Source: Sphingomonas lycopersici
GTDB taxonomy: Bacteria > Pseudomonadota > Alphaproteobacteria > Sphingomonadales > Sphingomonadaceae
Length of the DNA: 64,000 nt
NCBI RefSeq assembly: GCF_026130605.1
Contig: NZ_JANFAU010000003.1
Span: 372,001-436,000 of the forward strand
Direction of reading: 5' to 3'
Part shown: in pieces, positions 1 to 10,438 of the stretch
Position numbering within the stretch: position 1 is the first letter of the stretch
Layout: the number at the start of each line of letters is the position of its first letter
Translations under genes and position numbers: made by a program
The notes under the pieces: model-generated
Told to the model about the DNA's origin: nothing
Seen by the model: only the letters and a program-made list of their open reading frames with translations
Databases searched by the model: none

Positions 1-162
1 GCGGTGTTGCGCCGCTTCCACCGCGGCAGCAACGCCGCCAGCGCGCCGGGCTCCGGGCTGGGGCTCAGCGTGGTGTCCGCGATCCTCGGTGCGCACGGGC
101 TGCGGCTCGATCTGCGCGACGCGCAACCGGGGCTGATCGCGCGCATCACCCCGGCCGAGTGA
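1..162 (+). CDS. Sensor histidine kinase, C-terminal fragment (5' end outside window)
   Basis: The open frame runs in from the window edge and gives 53 residues ending '...LIARITPAE'. It carries the G2 box of a GHKL ATPase domain (GSGLGLSVV), followed by the usual last strand-helix of the fold, so this is the end of a two-component sensor kinase. Nothing of the sensor or the phospho-accepting His is in view. It is 121 bases upstream of the RND efflux permease on the same strand, which suggests, but does not prove, that this two-component system controls the efflux operon. The stop codon lies inside a 22-bp palindrome. Confidence 0.85.
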   Translation, partial: AVLRRFHRGSNAASAPGSGLGLSVVSAILGAHGLRLDLRDAQPGLIARITPAE

Positions 163-177
163 AATTCATTTCACTCG
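156..177. promoter_or_regulatory. 22-bp perfect palindrome across the kinase stop codon
   Basis: The left arm CGAGTGAAAT (156-165) and right arm ATTTCACTCG (168-177) are exact reverse complements separated by two bases. No T-run follows, so it looks more like an operator for the efflux operon than an intrinsic terminator, though a stem could form in RNA. It sits about 107 bases before the permease ATG. Confidence 0.55.
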
Positions 178-283
178 CCAAACCGCCGATTGAGGAGGAT
201 TAGGCCGCCCCGTCGGTGACGCCCGCTGGCACCCCCCTCGTCATGGCGTCACCGGCAACCTTTTCAGGTGAACGGGACGTTTC

Positions 284-3200
284 ATGCTCCGGCTCGTCAA
301 GATCGCGCTCAGCAAGCCCTATACCTTCGTCGTGCTGGCGATCCTGATCGTCCTGTTCGGCGGCGCGGCGGCGTTCCGTACCCCGACCGACATCTTTCCC
401 GACATCAAGATCCCGGTGATCGCCGCGGTGTGGACCTATCGCGGCCTCCCGCCCGAGGACATGGCCGGGCGGGTCGTATATTATTACGAACGTTCGCTTT
501 CTTCTTCGGTCAACGACATCGATCATATCGAGAGCCAGTCGCTCGCCGGGATCGCGGTGGTGAAGATCTTTTTCCGCCCGGGGGTCGATATCCGCACCGC
601 GACCGCGCAGGTCACGGCCTTGTCGCAGACCGTGCTCAAACAGATGCCGCCGGGCATCACCCCGCCGACGATCCTCAATTACAATGCCTCGACAGTGCCG
701 ATCCTGCAGCTCGCATTATCCGGCAAGGGATTGTCCGAGCAGAAGATTTTCGATCTTGGGCAGAATTTCATCCGTCCCGCTCTGGCCTCGGTGCAGGGCG
801 CCGCGATCCCTTCGCCTTATGGCGGCAAGGAGCGACAGATCCAGGTCGATCTCGATCCGGCGCAGCTCGCCGCGCATCGCCTGTCGGCGACCGACGTTGC
901 GGCCGCGCTCGCCGCGCAGAACCAGATCGTCCCCGCCGGCACCGCCAAGATCGGGCAATATGAATATAACCTCAAGCTCAACAATAGCCCCTCGGCGATC
1001 GACGATCTCAACCGGCTGCCGATCAGAACAGTCGACGGCGCGACGGTGACGATCGGCGATGTCGCGCACGTTCGAGACGGATCGCCGCCGCAGCGCAATG
1101 CGGTGCGCGTCGACGGGGGCCGCGCGGTGCTGATGACGGTGCTCAAGAGCGGCTCGGCCTCGACGATCGCGATCGTCGATCAGGTGAAGGCGGTGCTGCC
1201 CAAATTGCGCGAAACCCTGCCGCCGACGCTCAAGATCGACCTGCTCGCCGATCAGTCGCTGTTCGTGAAGGCGGCGGTCTCCGGGGTGGTGCGCGAGGGC
1301 GCGATCGCCGCCGCGCTGACCAGCCTGATGATCCTGATGTTCCTTGGTTCGTGGCGCTCGACGGTGATCATCGCCGCGTCGATCCCGCTCGCCGTGCTCG
1401 CCGCGGTCGCCGGGCTCGCCGCGGCGGGGCAGACGCTCAACATCATGACCTTGGGCGGGCTCGCACTCGCGGTCGGCATCCTCGTCGACGATGCGACGGT
1501 GACGATCGAGAATATCAACTGGCATCTCGAACGAGGCAAATCGGTGCGCCAGGCGATCCTCGACGGCGCCGAGCAGATCGTCGGCCCGGCGTTCGTCTCC
1601 TTGCTGTGCATCTGCATCGCCTTCCTGCCGATGTTCTTCCTGCCGGGGGTCGCGGGTTTCCTGTTCGCGCCGATGGCGATGGCGGTGGTGTTCGCGATGA
1701 TCGCCTCGTTCGTCCTGTCGCGCACGCTCGTCCCGACGATGGGCAATTACCTGCTGCGCGATCACGCCACCCCCCACACCGCCGAGGTGATGCTGAGCCA
1801 CGACGCGCAGGCCGGGCGCCCGCAAACCCGCAATCCGTTCCGTCGTTTCCAGCACGCTTTCGAGACCCGCTTCGAGCATGTGCGCGGCTATTATGTCGAG
1901 GTGCTGGCCTTCGCACTGGCGCGCCGCAAGCCGTTCGTGATCGGCTTCATGGCGGTGGTGTTGCTGTCGTTCGCGCTCGCGCCGATGCTCGGGCGGACCT
2001 TCTTCCCGACGGTCGATTCGGGCCAGATCAACCTCCACGTCCGCGCGCCGGTCGGCACCCGGCTGGAGGAGACCGCGGCGCTGTTCGATCATATCGAGGA
2101 TCGCATCCGCCAGATCGTCCCTCCCGATCAACTCGACGCGATCGTCGACAATATCGGCCTGCCGGTCAGCGGCATCAACCGCGCTTATTCGAACACCGGC
2201 GGGGTCGGCCCGCAGGACGGCGACATCATGATCACGCTGAAGGAAGACCATGCGCCGACCGCCGGCTTCACCCGCACCTTGCGCCGCGCGCTGCCCGCAG
2301 CCTTCCCCGGCTCGACCTTCTCCTTCCTGCCCGCCGATATCGTCAGCCAGATCCTCAATTTCGGCGCCCCCGCCCCGATCGACGTGCAGATCGCCGGGCC
2401 GGACATGAAGGGTGGCGCGGCCTATGCGCGGATGCTCGCCGCGCGGCTCGCGCGCGTCCCCGGGATCGCCGACGTCCGCGTGCAACAGGCGGACAATTAT
2501 CCCGAACTCGGCTTCGACGTCGATCGCGCGCAGGCCGACCGGCTCGGCATCACCGAGAATGACGTGACGCGCAACCTGTCAGTCGATCTCGCCGGCAGCT
2601 TCCAGATCGCGCCGACCTTCTGGCTCAACCCCAAGAACGGCGTTTCCTATCCGATCGTGGTGCAGGCGCCGCAATATCGCACCGAGAGCATGGCACAGCT
2701 CACCAACCTGCCGGTCTCGGGCGCCAAGCCGGGGACGTTCCAGGTGCTCGGCGCACTCGGCACGCTGCATCGCGAGATCAGCCCGGCGGTGGTGTCGCAT
2801 TATGCGGTGCAGCCGGTGTTCGACATCTATGCGACGACGCAGGGTCGCGATCTCGGCGCGGTGGCGGGGGACATCCAGAAGGTGCTCGATGCCACCCACG
2901 GCGCCCTGCCCAAGGGCGCCAAGGTCGCACTGCGCGGGCAGGTCGAGACGATGAACACCGCCTTCACCGGGCTGTTCATCGGGCTCGCCGGGGCGATCGT
3001 GCTGATCTACCTCCTCATCGTCGTCAATTTCCAGAGCTGGCTCGATCCGTTCGTGATCGTGACCGCGCTGCCCGCCGCGCTCGCCGGGATCGTGTGGATG
3101 CTGTTCGCCACCCACACGCCCCTGTCGGTACCGGCGCTGACCGGCGCGATCATGTGCATGGGCGTCGCCACCGCCAATTCGGTGCTGGTGGTGAGTTTCG

Positions 3201-3502
3201 CCCGCGAACGGCTCGCCGCCAGCGACAATGCCGTGCGCGCCGCCGCAGAGGCCGGTGCGACCCGCTTCCGCCCGGTGCTGATGACCGCATTGGCGATGAT
3301 CATCGGGATGGCGCCGATGGCACTCGGCCTCGGCGAAGGCGGCGAACAGAATGCCCCGCTCGGCCGTGCGGTGATCGGCGGGCTGATCTGCGCGACGATC
3401 GCCACGCTCGTCTTCGTCCCCGTCGTCTTTGCGATGGTCCACGGACGCAAGGAGCACGCGGCCGCCACGCCCGAACCTGTCGGAGAACCGATCCATGCAT
3501 GA
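284..3502 (+). CDS. RND efflux permease (HAE1/AcrB-like inner-membrane pump)
   Basis: This 1072-residue protein is the proton-driven inner-membrane pump of a tripartite RND efflux system. It has the family pattern: an N-terminal membrane helix (about residues 12-30), a large periplasmic porter domain, a block of helices at about 335-500, a second periplasmic half, and a final helix block to about 1055. The paired acidic residues of TM4 proton relay are present at D402-D403 in 'GILVDDATVTIEN'. Length is normal for AcrB-type pumps. The stop overlaps the adaptor start by 8 bases, so pump, adaptor and outer-membrane factor form one operon. Substrate cannot be told; heavy-metal type is less likely because the conserved metal-pump motifs are not evident. 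Confidence 0.93.
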   Translation: MLRLVKIALSKPYTFVVLAILIVLFGGAAAFRTPTDIFPDIKIPVIAAVWTYRGLPPEDMAGRVVYYYERSLSSSVNDIDHIESQSLAGIAVVKIFFRPGVDIRTATAQVTALSQTVLKQMPPGITPPTILNYNASTVPILQLALSGKGLSEQKIFDLGQNFIRPALASVQGAAIPSPYGGKERQIQVDLDPAQLAAHRLSATDVAAALAAQNQIVPAGTAKIGQYEYNLKLNNSPSAIDDLNRLPIRTVDGATVTIGDVAHVRDGSPPQRNAVRVDGGRAVLMTVLKSGSASTIAIVDQVKAVLPKLRETLPPTLKIDLLADQSLFVKAAVSGVVREGAIAAALTSLMILMFLGSWRSTVIIAASIPLAVLAAVAGLAAAGQTLNIMTLGGLALAVGILVDDATVTIENINWHLERGKSVRQAILDGAEQIVGPAFVSLLCICIAFLPMFFLPGVAGFLFAPMAMAVVFAMIASFVLSRTLVPTMGNYLLRDHATPHTAEVMLSHDAQAGRPQTRNPFRRFQHAFETRFEHVRGYYVEVLAFALARRKPFVIGFMAVVLLSFALAPMLGRTFFPTVDSGQINLHVRAPVGTRLEETAALFDHIEDRIRQIVPPDQLDAIVDNIGLPVSGINRAYSNTGGVGPQDGDIMITLKEDHAPTAGFTRTLRRALPAAFPGSTFSFLPADIVSQILNFGAPAPIDVQIAGPDMKGGAAYARMLAARLARVPGIADVRVQQADNYPELGFDVDRAQADRLGITENDVTRNLSVDLAGSFQIAPTFWLNPKNGVSYPIVVQAPQYRTESMAQLTNLPVSGAKPGTFQVLGALGTLHREISPAVVSHYAVQPVFDIYATTQGRDLGAVAGDIQKVLDATHGALPKGAKVALRGQVETMNTAFTGLFIGLAGAIVLIYLLIVVNFQSWLDPFVIVTALPAALAGIVWMLFATHTPLSVPALTGAIMCMGVATANSVLVVSFARERLAASDNAVRAAAEAGATRFRPVLMTALAMIIGMAPMALGLGEGGEQNAPLGRAVIGGLICATIATLVFVPVVFAMVHGRKEHAAATPEPVGEPIHA

Positions 3503-4652
3503 TGTGACCATTCCGGCGGCGGCCCCGCGCGGGCTGAAGCGGGCGGGGATCGTCGCTGCACTGATCGCGGCCGGGGTGGTCGCTGCGGGGGTGGTGGCGC
3601 GCGGCCACGATGTCGACACCGCGACGCATGTCTCCGATGTGCAGTCGATCCCCACCGTCCATCTGATCACGGTGAAGGGCGACACCGCCGCCGATACGCT
3701 CGACCTTCCCGGCACGATGCAGGCGTGGAATGCGGCCAAGCTCTATGCGCGGGTTTCGGGCTATGTCCGTGGCTGGGCGAAGGATATCGGCGCCGAAGTA
3801 GCGGCGGGCACCCCGCTCGGCACGATCGACACCCCCGAGCTCGATCAGCAGATCAACGAGGCGCGCGCCGCCGTTGCCAGCGCGCGGGCGCATGCCGGGC
3901 TGGCGCGGAGCACCGCATTGCGCTGGAACGACCTGCTCACCACCGCATCGGTCTCCAAGCAGGAGGCCGACGAAAAGAACGGCGATCTTGCGGTCCGCCT
4001 CGCCGCGGTAAAGGAGGCGGAGGCCGCGCTCGGCCGGTTGCAGGCGATGAAGTCCTTCGCGGTGGTCCGCGCGCCCTTCGCCGGGGTGGTGACCGCGCGC
4101 AACGCCGATATCGGCGATCTCGTCGGCCCCGGCAGCGGCGGCACCCAACAGCCGATGTTCGCGGTCGCCGATACACGGCGGATCCGCGTCTATGTCAGCG
4201 TGCCGCAGGCCGATTCCGCCGCGATCCACCCCGGCATGGCAGCGACGCTGACCGTCCCCGCCTTCCCCGGCCGCAATTTCCCCGCGCATGTCACCGGCGC
4301 ATCGGGCGCGGTCGATGCACAGAGCGGCGCCTTCCAGGTCGAGCTGCAGGCCGACAATCCCGGCAATCTGCTCAAGCCTGGCGGCTTTGCGCGCGTGGTA
4401 TTCGACCTGCCGGGACAAGCCGGCGGGGTCGAGGTGCCGTCGAGCGTGCTCCTGTTCCGCGCCGGGGGCAGCGAGGTCGCGACGGTCGATGCGGGCGGGC
4501 ATATCCGGCTGCGGCATGTCCAGATCGGGCTCGATCGCGGGCAGACGGTACAGATCCGCGCCGGGCTCTCCGCCGGAGAGCGGATCGTCGATAATCCGCC
4601 GGACTCGCTCGCCGAAGGCGAATTGGTCCGCGTCGGAGGTGCGCGTGGCTAA
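3495..4652 (+). CDS. RND efflux periplasmic adaptor (membrane fusion protein)
   Basis: The 385-residue adaptor links the RND pump to the outer-membrane channel. An N-terminal membrane anchor (about residues 15-35, rich in Ala/Val/Gly) is followed by a first biotinyl-lipoyl half ('LYARVSGYV'), an alpha-helical hairpin rich in Ala and Arg (about 115-185), the second lipoyl half ('VVRAPFAGVVTARN') and beta-barrel and membrane-proximal regions. The ATG at 3495 is chosen because the preceding in-frame codons only translate the end of the pump gene out of frame; it gives an 8-base overlap. The stop overlaps the next gene's GTG start. The family is clear; the substrate is not. Confidence 0.92.
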   Translation: MHDVTIPAAAPRGLKRAGIVAALIAAGVVAAGVVARGHDVDTATHVSDVQSIPTVHLITVKGDTAADTLDLPGTMQAWNAAKLYARVSGYVRGWAKDIGAEVAAGTPLGTIDTPELDQQINEARAAVASARAHAGLARSTALRWNDLLTTASVSKQEADEKNGDLAVRLAAVKEAEAALGRLQAMKSFAVVRAPFAGVVTARNADIGDLVGPGSGGTQQPMFAVADTRRIRVYVSVPQADSAAIHPGMAATLTVPAFPGRNFPAHVTGASGAVDAQSGAFQVELQADNPGNLLKPGGFARVVFDLPGQAGGVEVPSSVLLFRAGGSEVATVDAGGHIRLRHVQIGLDRGQTVQIRAGLSAGERIVDNPPDSLAEGELVRVGGARG

Positions 4653-6066
4653 ACGCAGGTTGACCGCGATCGTCGCCGCCTGCGCGATCGGCGGGTGCTC
4701 GATGGCGCCCGCCTACCACCCGCCCGTCATCGCGGCGCCGGCGCATTTCAAGGAAGATGCGACGTGGAAGCCGGCCGATCAGGCCGCGGCGCTCCCGGCG
4801 CAATGGTGGCGCCTGCTCGGCGACGCCGAGCTCGATACGCTCGAACAACGCATCGACACCGCCAACCCCACGCTCGCGATCGCGCTGGCGCGTTACGATC
4901 GCGCACGCGCCGATCTGCGCGGGGCGCGCGCCGCCGGGCTGCCGCATATCGGCGTCGGCGCCAATCTGACCAGCAACCGCCAGTCGGACAACCGCCCGTT
5001 GCGGGGTGCGCATCAGCCCGATCTCTATGGCGCTGAGACGATCGGCGGATCGATCGACTTCGACCCCGATCTGTGGGGCCGGGTGCGCAATTCGGTCGCC
5101 GCAGGCAAGGCCGAGGCGGAGGCGAGCCGCGATCTGATGGCCGATGTCCGGCTCAGCCTGCAGACCCAGCTCGCGCTGACCTATATCCGGCTGCGCGGGC
5201 AGGATCGCGAGCTGGCGCTGCTCCGCCAGACGGTCGCGGCCTATAACCAGGCGGATCAGCTGGTGCAGCGCCGTTTCACCGGCGGGATCGCCTCCGGGGT
5301 CGATACCGCGCGCGCCGGATCATTGCTGGAAGAGGCGCGCGCGCAAGCCGAGGACGTCCGCACCGCTCGCGCGCTCACCGAACATGCCATCGCCAGCCTG
5401 ACCGGCAATCCCGCCTCGGCTTTCTCGCTGCCCGAAGCGGCGACGATATTCGCCCTGCCCGCGGTGCCGGTCGGCCTGCCCTCCACCCTGCTCCAGCGCC
5501 GCCCGGATGTCGCCGCCGCCGAGCGCGAGATGGCGGCGGCCAATGCGCGGATCGGGGTGGCGAAGGCGGCCTTCTTCCCCGCGATCACCCTGGGTGGATC
5601 GGGAGGCTTCCAGAATACCGCGCTCGCCGGGCTGATCGCCGCGCCCAATCTCTTCTGGTCGATCGGGCCCAGCATCGCACTCAGCCTGTTCGACGGCGGG
5701 AAACGCCATGCCCAGCTTGCGGCCGCACGTGCGGAATGGGCCGAGACGACCGCGCGCTATCGCGCGATATCGCTGGGCGCGTTCCAGGATGTCGAGGATC
5801 AGCTCGCCTTGCTCAACCACCTCGGCACCGAGCAGGCGGCGGAGGAAAGGGCAGCGGCCGACGCCGAACAGGCGCAGGCGATCGCGCTCAACCGCTATGT
5901 GAAGGGCGCGGCGACCTATCTCGACGTGGTGACGGCGCAGACGGCCGCGCTCAGGATGCGCGAAACCGCTTTGTCACTCGAAACGCGGCGGGTGCAGGCC
6001 GCGGTCGGGTTGATCCGCGCCACCGGCGGGGGGTGGACCAGGCCGGCGACCGACCGACTTAGCTGA
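4645..6066 (+). CDS. Outer-membrane efflux lipoprotein (NodT/OprM family)
   Basis: This 473-residue protein is the outer-membrane channel of the same tripartite pump. The GTG start at 4645 is preceded by a good ribosome site (GGAGGT, four bases away) and gives a lipoprotein signal peptide with lipobox I-G-G-C (Cys18). The two OEP repeats are visible: the first follows 'WWRLLGDAELDTLEQ', the second starts near 'LLQRRPDVAAAEREMAAANARI', a hallmark of NodT-type factors. A longer in-frame reading upstream is only a shadow of the adaptor gene. It ends the operon; a GC-rich stem follows immediately. Confidence 0.93.
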   Translation: MAKRRLTAIVAACAIGGCSMAPAYHPPVIAAPAHFKEDATWKPADQAAALPAQWWRLLGDAELDTLEQRIDTANPTLAIALARYDRARADLRGARAAGLPHIGVGANLTSNRQSDNRPLRGAHQPDLYGAETIGGSIDFDPDLWGRVRNSVAAGKAEAEASRDLMADVRLSLQTQLALTYIRLRGQDRELALLRQTVAAYNQADQLVQRRFTGGIASGVDTARAGSLLEEARAQAEDVRTARALTEHAIASLTGNPASAFSLPEAATIFALPAVPVGLPSTLLQRRPDVAAAEREMAAANARIGVAKAAFFPAITLGGSGGFQNTALAGLIAAPNLFWSIGPSIALSLFDGGKRHAQLAAARAEWAETTARYRAISLGAFQDVEDQLALLNHLGTEQAAEERAAADAEQAQAIALNRYVKGAATYLDVVTAQTAALRMRETALSLETRRVQAAVGLIRATGGGWTRPATDRLS

Positions 6067-6067
6067 T

Positions 6068-6088
6068 CGGCCGCACGGCCCGCGGCCG
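6068..6088 (+). terminator. Possible terminator stem after the efflux operon
   Basis: CGGCCGC (6068-6074) pairs with GCGGCCG (6082-6088) around a 7-base loop directly after the stop codon. No U-tract follows, so this could be a Rho-dependent end or simply an RNA-stabilising stem. The remaining bases to 6354 separate convergent operons and show no gene. Confidence 0.4.
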
Positions 6089-6354
6089 TCAGACAACTCT
6101 ACCCTGATTCCCGTCTGAAAGCGGCCTGGTCGTAGTCCACCCACAAGCCGTACTTCGGCGCAGAACCGGCCACCCGCGCAGAACTGTAACGCCAGAAACG
6201 AACGCTCGCCCCTATCCGGGACGTGCCGTCCCCTAGTCCGCCGCTGATTGACTGACCCTGGTCGGGAACCGTGGCAATGAAACATGAGCATCACTGATAG
6301 CGCAATGCCTTCGGCATCCAGATTAGCCCCTTCGCCGCAAGGCCGTCGTTTCCA

Positions 6355-7275
6355 TCAACTCTGTCCATTGAATCGCGCGACGATCGCGGCTGCGATGGAA
6401 AGCGCGATCTCTGCCGGCCCGATCGCACCGATATCCAACCCCACCGGTGCATCGATACGGTCAAGCATAAGCGACGATACCCCCGCTGCCGCCAGTCGCT
6501 CGCGCCGCGTCGCGTGGCTGCGGCGGCTGCCGAGCGCGCCGACATAACCCGCGCCGGCAGCGAGCGCCGCGATCAGTGCCGGATCGTCGATCTTGGGATC
6601 GTGGCTCAGCGCGACGACGGCCGTCGCCGGGCCCGGGTGATAAGCGGCGACGGCATCATCCGGCCAGCGATCGTCGAGCGTCGTCTCGGGAAAGCGCTCC
6701 TCGGTGAGAAACCTGCCACGCGGATCGATCACCACCGTCGCGATGCCGAGCGACCGCGCCAGCGCGACCAGCGATTGCGCAATCTGCACCGCGCCGACGA
6801 TCAGCAGCCGACGGGGTGCGTCATAACGATTGACGAACGCTTCGCCGGCCACAGGCTCGACGCTGCTTGTTCCGCTCGCAAGGTCGGTAAATATGTCCAG
6901 CGGACGCCCTTCGGCGCGCGCCGCGCCGATCTGCTCGAACAGGTCGGGCGGAAAGCCTTGCGCCGTTACCGGCTGCACCAGAACCGAGATCTGGCCGCCA
7001 CACGGCAGACCGACCTCCCACGCATTCGCGTCCGCCACCCCATAATGTTTTAGTTGGAACGGGGCGCCCGCGATCACCTGTGCGGCGGTATCGAGGATAT
7101 CGCCCTCCACGCATCCGCCGGAAACCGATCCCTCGAACCGGCCATCGGCATGGACGAGCATATGGCTGCCGCGCGGGCGCGGGGCGGAGCCCCAGGTGGA
7201 GATAACCGTCGCCAGCGCCATCGGCGCGTCCTTCCATGCCCGGGCGGCGGCAAGAACAGCATCATTGTCGGCCAT
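6355..7275 (-). CDS. XdhC/PaoD-type molybdenum cofactor insertion protein
   Basis: This 306-residue protein belongs to the XdhC/CoxI family, whose members bind sulfurated molybdenum cofactor and load it into xanthine dehydrogenase-like enzymes. The N-terminal XdhC domain shows 'STWGSAPRPRGSHM' and the family signature 'GSVSGGCVEGDI' (about residues 45-60); a C-terminal Rossmann-like XdhC_C domain follows ('LLIVGAVQIAQSLVALAR' then 'ALGSRRSHATRRERL'). The ATG at 7275 overlaps the stop of the molybdenum subunit by one base (TGATG), so it is the last gene of the operon. Position and length match PaoD in E. coli. Confidence 0.9.
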   Translation of the reverse strand: MADNDAVLAAARAWKDAPMALATVISTWGSAPRPRGSHMLVHADGRFEGSVSGGCVEGDILDTAAQVIAGAPFQLKHYGVADANAWEVGLPCGGQISVLVQPVTAQGFPPDLFEQIGAARAEGRPLDIFTDLASGTSSVEPVAGEAFVNRYDAPRRLLIVGAVQIAQSLVALARSLGIATVVIDPRGRFLTEERFPETTLDDRWPDDAVAAYHPGPATAVVALSHDPKIDDPALIAALAAGAGYVGALGSRRSHATRRERLAAAGVSSLMLDRIDAPVGLDIGAIGPAEIALSIAAAIVARFNGQS

Positions 7276-9473
7276 CAGATCGGCGGTAGCCCCATGAGAA
7301 GTTTGTCCGGCGTGATCGGCATGTCGCGCACGCGCACGCCGCACGCATCGAAGACGGCATTGGCGACCGCGGCGCCCGCGCCGGAAATGCCGAGCTCCCC
7401 GATCCCTTTCGCGCCGACCGGATTGGCGTGCCGGTCGACCTCCTCGACGAACCACGCCTCGATCTGCGGCACGTCGGCATTGGTGGGGATGTGATATTCG
7501 CCGAAATCGCGGTTGGCGATCGCGCCGGTGCGCGGGTCGATATGGACCTCCTCATGCAAGGCATAGCCGAGGCCCCAGATCATCCCGCCGATCGCCTGGC
7601 TGCGCGCCGTCTTGTGATTGAGGATACGCCCGCAATCGAACACGCCGAGCATCCGCTTCACGCGCACCTCGCCCGTCACCGCATTGACCCATGCCTCGCA
7701 GAATTGCGCGCCGTGCGCAGCCTGGCTGAAGCGGCGGTTGTTCGCGCCGGGATGGATCGTGCCGATCGCGACAATTGGCGTATCGCCGACCAAGTCGCCC
7801 AGCGGCACGCGGCGATTGCCCGCGATGACGTGACCGTCCTTGAGCGTCATTTCCTCCGGCGTCGCGCCCATCGCGGCGGCGAGCGAGCGCACGATATCGT
7901 CGCAGGCGAGCGCCACCGACGAGGCGGACGAGGCTGCGCCAAACGAGCCGCCCGATCCGGCGCCGGTCGGGAAATCGCTGTCGCCCAGCCGCACGTCGAC
8001 CGATTCGACCGGCAGCCCCAGCGCCTCGCCCGCAACTTGCGCAAGGATCGTATAAGTTCCGGTGCCGAGATCGGTCATGTCGGTTTCGACGATCGCGCGG
8101 CCCTCGCCGGTCAGCGTCACGCGCGCGCTCGAATCCGCCAGGAAATTGACGCGCGCGGCGGTGGCGACGCCGTGCCCGACGAGCCACTCGCCCTCACGGC
8201 GCCGCTCGCGCCTGTCCCAGCCGAACCGGCGCGCGCCTTCGTCGAAACATTCGATCAGCCGGCGCGACGAGAAAGGGCGGCCGGTCGTGGGATCGCGCTC
8301 CGGCTCGTTGCGCCGGCGCAGTTCGATCGGATCGAGCCCCAGTTCGCGCGCCAGCTCGTCCATCGCGCATTCCAGCGCGATCATGCCGACGGCTTCGCCC
8401 GGCGCACGGACCGGGCCGTGCGCGACGAGATTCACCGGGGCCACGCGCGTCGTGAAACTGCGATGCTCGCCGCGATAGAGCGCGATCGCGCCGAGCGGCA
8501 CCGGCTCGAACGAATTGGCGCCGACCTTCTGGCTGACAAGGCTATCCTGCCCATAGCCGATCAGCCGCCCCTGCGCATCCGCCGCCAGCCGGATGCGCTG
8601 ATAGGTGTCCGACCGGCCATAACAGGCGTGGAAGATCTGCGCCCGCGCAAGCGCGACCTTCACCGGCCGCCCCAGTCGTTTGGCCGCCACCGCCGCCAGC
8701 AGCGCATCCGCGCTGACATTCTTGCCGCCGAAACCCCCGCCGATGAACGGCGAGATCAGCCTGATATCCTCCGGCGCGATACCCAGCGAATTGGCAAGCA
8801 CCGGCCGCGCCTGACGGAATATCTGCATCGAACAGCGCAACGTCAGCTTGTCGCCATGCCATTCGGCGATCGTGCCATGCGGTTCCATCGCGGCATGAAC
8901 CTGACGCGGGGTGGAATAATCGACGTCCAGCGCCACCGCCGCCTCGGCCATCGCGCGATCGAGATCGCCCTTGACGATATTGGGGAGCAGCGCGCCTTCC
9001 GGCGGCCCGAAGGCATCGCCCTCGCCGTCGCGGGTCGCGAATATGCCGTCCTCCGTCGCACAGGTGACGATCACCGCGCGGGCGGCGGCGCGCGCCGCCT
9101 CGAAGCTTTCCGCGATCGCGACGCCGACAATCTCGCCCCAGCTGTCGATCGTCCCGTCATAGGGTTGCGCCCGATCCTGCCCGAATACCGGCGTCTGGCG
9201 GGGAAGCGCCTCATCCCCGGCATAGATTGCGAGCACGCCGGGCATGGCCTCGGCATTGGCGGTATCGAACGCCACGACACGCCCCTTGCCGACAGGTGCG
9301 GTGATCGCCACGCCCCACACCAGATGCTCGAGCCGATGCTCCAGCGCATAGCGGGCAGCGCCCGTCACCTTGGCGGGGCCGTCGATCCGGTCGAGCGGAC
9401 GACCGAGGATGCCCTGCACCCCGCGATCGAGCGCGAGGCCGGCGTGCGCCTCGTCCATGCGATATTCGGTCAT
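7275..9473 (-). CDS. Aldehyde oxidoreductase molybdenum-binding subunit (PaoC-like)
   Basis: This 732-residue protein is the large catalytic subunit of a xanthine-oxidase-family molybdenum hydroxylase that oxidises aldehydes or N-heterocycles at a Mo-pterin site. The N-terminal aldehyde oxidase a/b hammerhead domain starts at about residue 25 ('[17 protein letters not shown]'); the Mo-binding domains contain '[10 protein letters not shown]' and the C-terminal '[13 protein letters not shown]', in which the Glu at about residue 693 aligns with the base used in catalysis. Length equals that of E. coli PaoC, and no cytochrome or Cys-rich extension is present. ATG 9473 overlaps the FAD-subunit stop by 4 bases. 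A xanthine dehydrogenase or isoquinoline oxidoreductase remains possible. Confidence 0.92.
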   Translation of the reverse strand: MTEYRMDEAHAGLALDRGVQGILGRPLDRIDGPAKVTGAARYALEHRLEHLVWGVAITAPVGKGRVVAFDTANAEAMPGVLAIYAGDEALPRQTPVFGQDRAQPYDGTIDSWGEIVGVAIAESFEAARAAARAVIVTCATEDGIFATRDGEGDAFGPPEGALLPNIVKGDLDRAMAEAAVALDVDYSTPRQVHAAMEPHGTIAEWHGDKLTLRCSMQIFRQARPVLANSLGIAPEDIRLISPFIGGGFGGKNVSADALLAAVAAKRLGRPVKVALARAQIFHACYGRSDTYQRIRLAADAQGRLIGYGQDSLVSQKVGANSFEPVPLGAIALYRGEHRSFTTRVAPVNLVAHGPVRAPGEAVGMIALECAMDELARELGLDPIELRRRNEPERDPTTGRPFSSRRLIECFDEGARRFGWDRRERRREGEWLVGHGVATAARVNFLADSSARVTLTGEGRAIVETDMTDLGTGTYTILAQVAGEALGLPVESVDVRLGDSDFPTGAGSGGSFGAASSASSVALACDDIVRSLAAAMGATPEEMTLKDGHVIAGNRRVPLGDLVGDTPIVAIGTIHPGANNRRFSQAAHGAQFCEAWVNAVTGEVRVKRMLGVFDCGRILNHKTARSQAIGGMIWGLGYALHEEVHIDPRTGAIANRDFGEYHIPTNADVPQIEAWFVEEVDRHANPVGAKGIGELGISGAGAAVANAVFDACGVRVRDMPITPDKLLMGLPPI

Positions 9474-10438
9474 TGTGTCAAATCCCGAAGCGCGGCGATC
9501 AGCACACGGCGCGCGAGCGGCATCTTGAAATCGTTGTGACCGGATCCTCGCGCCTCGCCGAGCAATATGTCCGCCGCAGCGGCAAAGACTTCGACGCTCG
9601 GTTCCCGGCCGATCAGCGCGGCTTCCACTGCCGGATCGCGCCACGGTCGCGGCGCGAGGCCGCCGAAGGCCAGCGCCGCATGAGCGATCCGCCCGTCGGT
9701 CACCTTCACCAGCGCCGCGAGCGAGACCAGCGCAAAGGCATAAGAGGCGCGGTCGCGTACCTTGCGATAGAGGTGTCGCGCACCGGCGACCGGCGGCGGC
9801 AACTCGACATGGGTGATGAGTTCACCAGGCTCGAGGACGGTTTCGATTTGCGGCGTGTTTCCCGGCAGGCGGTAAAAATCCGCGATCGGCAACCGCCGGC
9901 ACGCTCCGCCGGGCGTGAGCGTGACGATAACCGCATCCAGCGCCTGCATCGCGACCGGCATGTCGCCGGGATGCGTGGCGATACAATCGTCGCTGGTCCC
10001 CAGCACGGCGTGGATACGGTTGAAGCCGCCGCGCGCGTCGCACCCAGCGCCCGGCGACCGCTTGTTGCAGGACGCGGCGGTGTCATAAAAATAATAGCAG
10101 CGGGTGCGCTGGAGCAGATTGCCGCCGGTCGTCGCCTTGTTGCGGAGCTGCCCGGAAGCACCGGCGAGCAGCGCGCGGCTCAGCACCTCGTAACGCTCGA
10201 TCACGCGGCGGTCGGCGGCGAGATCGCTGTTCGGCACCAATGCGCCGATCGTCAACCCGCCATCGGCGCGGTCCTCGATCCGCGCAAGATCGAGCCGGCT
10301 GATGTCGATCAGCCGCTCGGGGGTCTCCACCTCCAACCGCATCAGATCGATGAGATTGGTGCCACCGGCGATGAAGCGCCCGCCAGCCGCGACCGCTGCT
10401 TGCGGGCTATCCGCACGGGTGAAGTCGAACGCTCTCAC
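9470..10438 (-). CDS. Aldehyde oxidoreductase FAD-binding subunit with extra FeS site (PaoB-like)
   Basis: The 322-residue middle subunit carries the FAD-binding PCMH domain ('[10 protein letters not shown]' near residue 25 and '[17 protein letters not shown]' near 100) and a C-terminal CO-dehydrogenase flavoprotein domain. An insert with cysteines at '[21 protein letters not shown]' positions (roughly 110-130, spacing suggestive of four ligands when nearby residues are included) resembles the 4Fe-4S loop described in E. coli PaoB, which sets this enzyme apart from plain xanthine dehydrogenase. The start is GTG at 10438, overlapping the iron-sulfur subunit stop (GTGA). It passes electrons between the 2Fe-2S and Mo subunits and an acceptor. 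Confidence 0.9.
   Translation of the reverse strand: MRAFDFTRADSPQAAVAAGGRFIAGGTNLIDLMRLEVETPERLIDISRLDLARIEDRADGGLTIGALVPNSDLAADRRVIERYEVLSRALLAGASGQLRNKATTGGNLLQRTRCYYFYDTAASCNKRSPGAGCDARGGFNRIHAVLGTSDDCIATHPGDMPVAMQALDAVIVTLTPGGACRRLPIADFYRLPGNTPQIETVLEPGELITHVELPPPVAGARHLYRKVRDRASYAFALVSLAALVKVTDGRIAHAALAFGGLAPRPWRDPAVEAALIGREPSVEVFAAAADILLGEARGSGHNDFKMPLARRVLIAALRDLTQ

Noticed and set aside
716..2485. 589-codon open frame on the minus strand inside the RND pump gene
   Set aside because: It is rich in Arg, Gly, Asp and His without a fold-like pattern, as expected for the antisense frame of a GC-rich gene; the plus strand has clear RND motifs.
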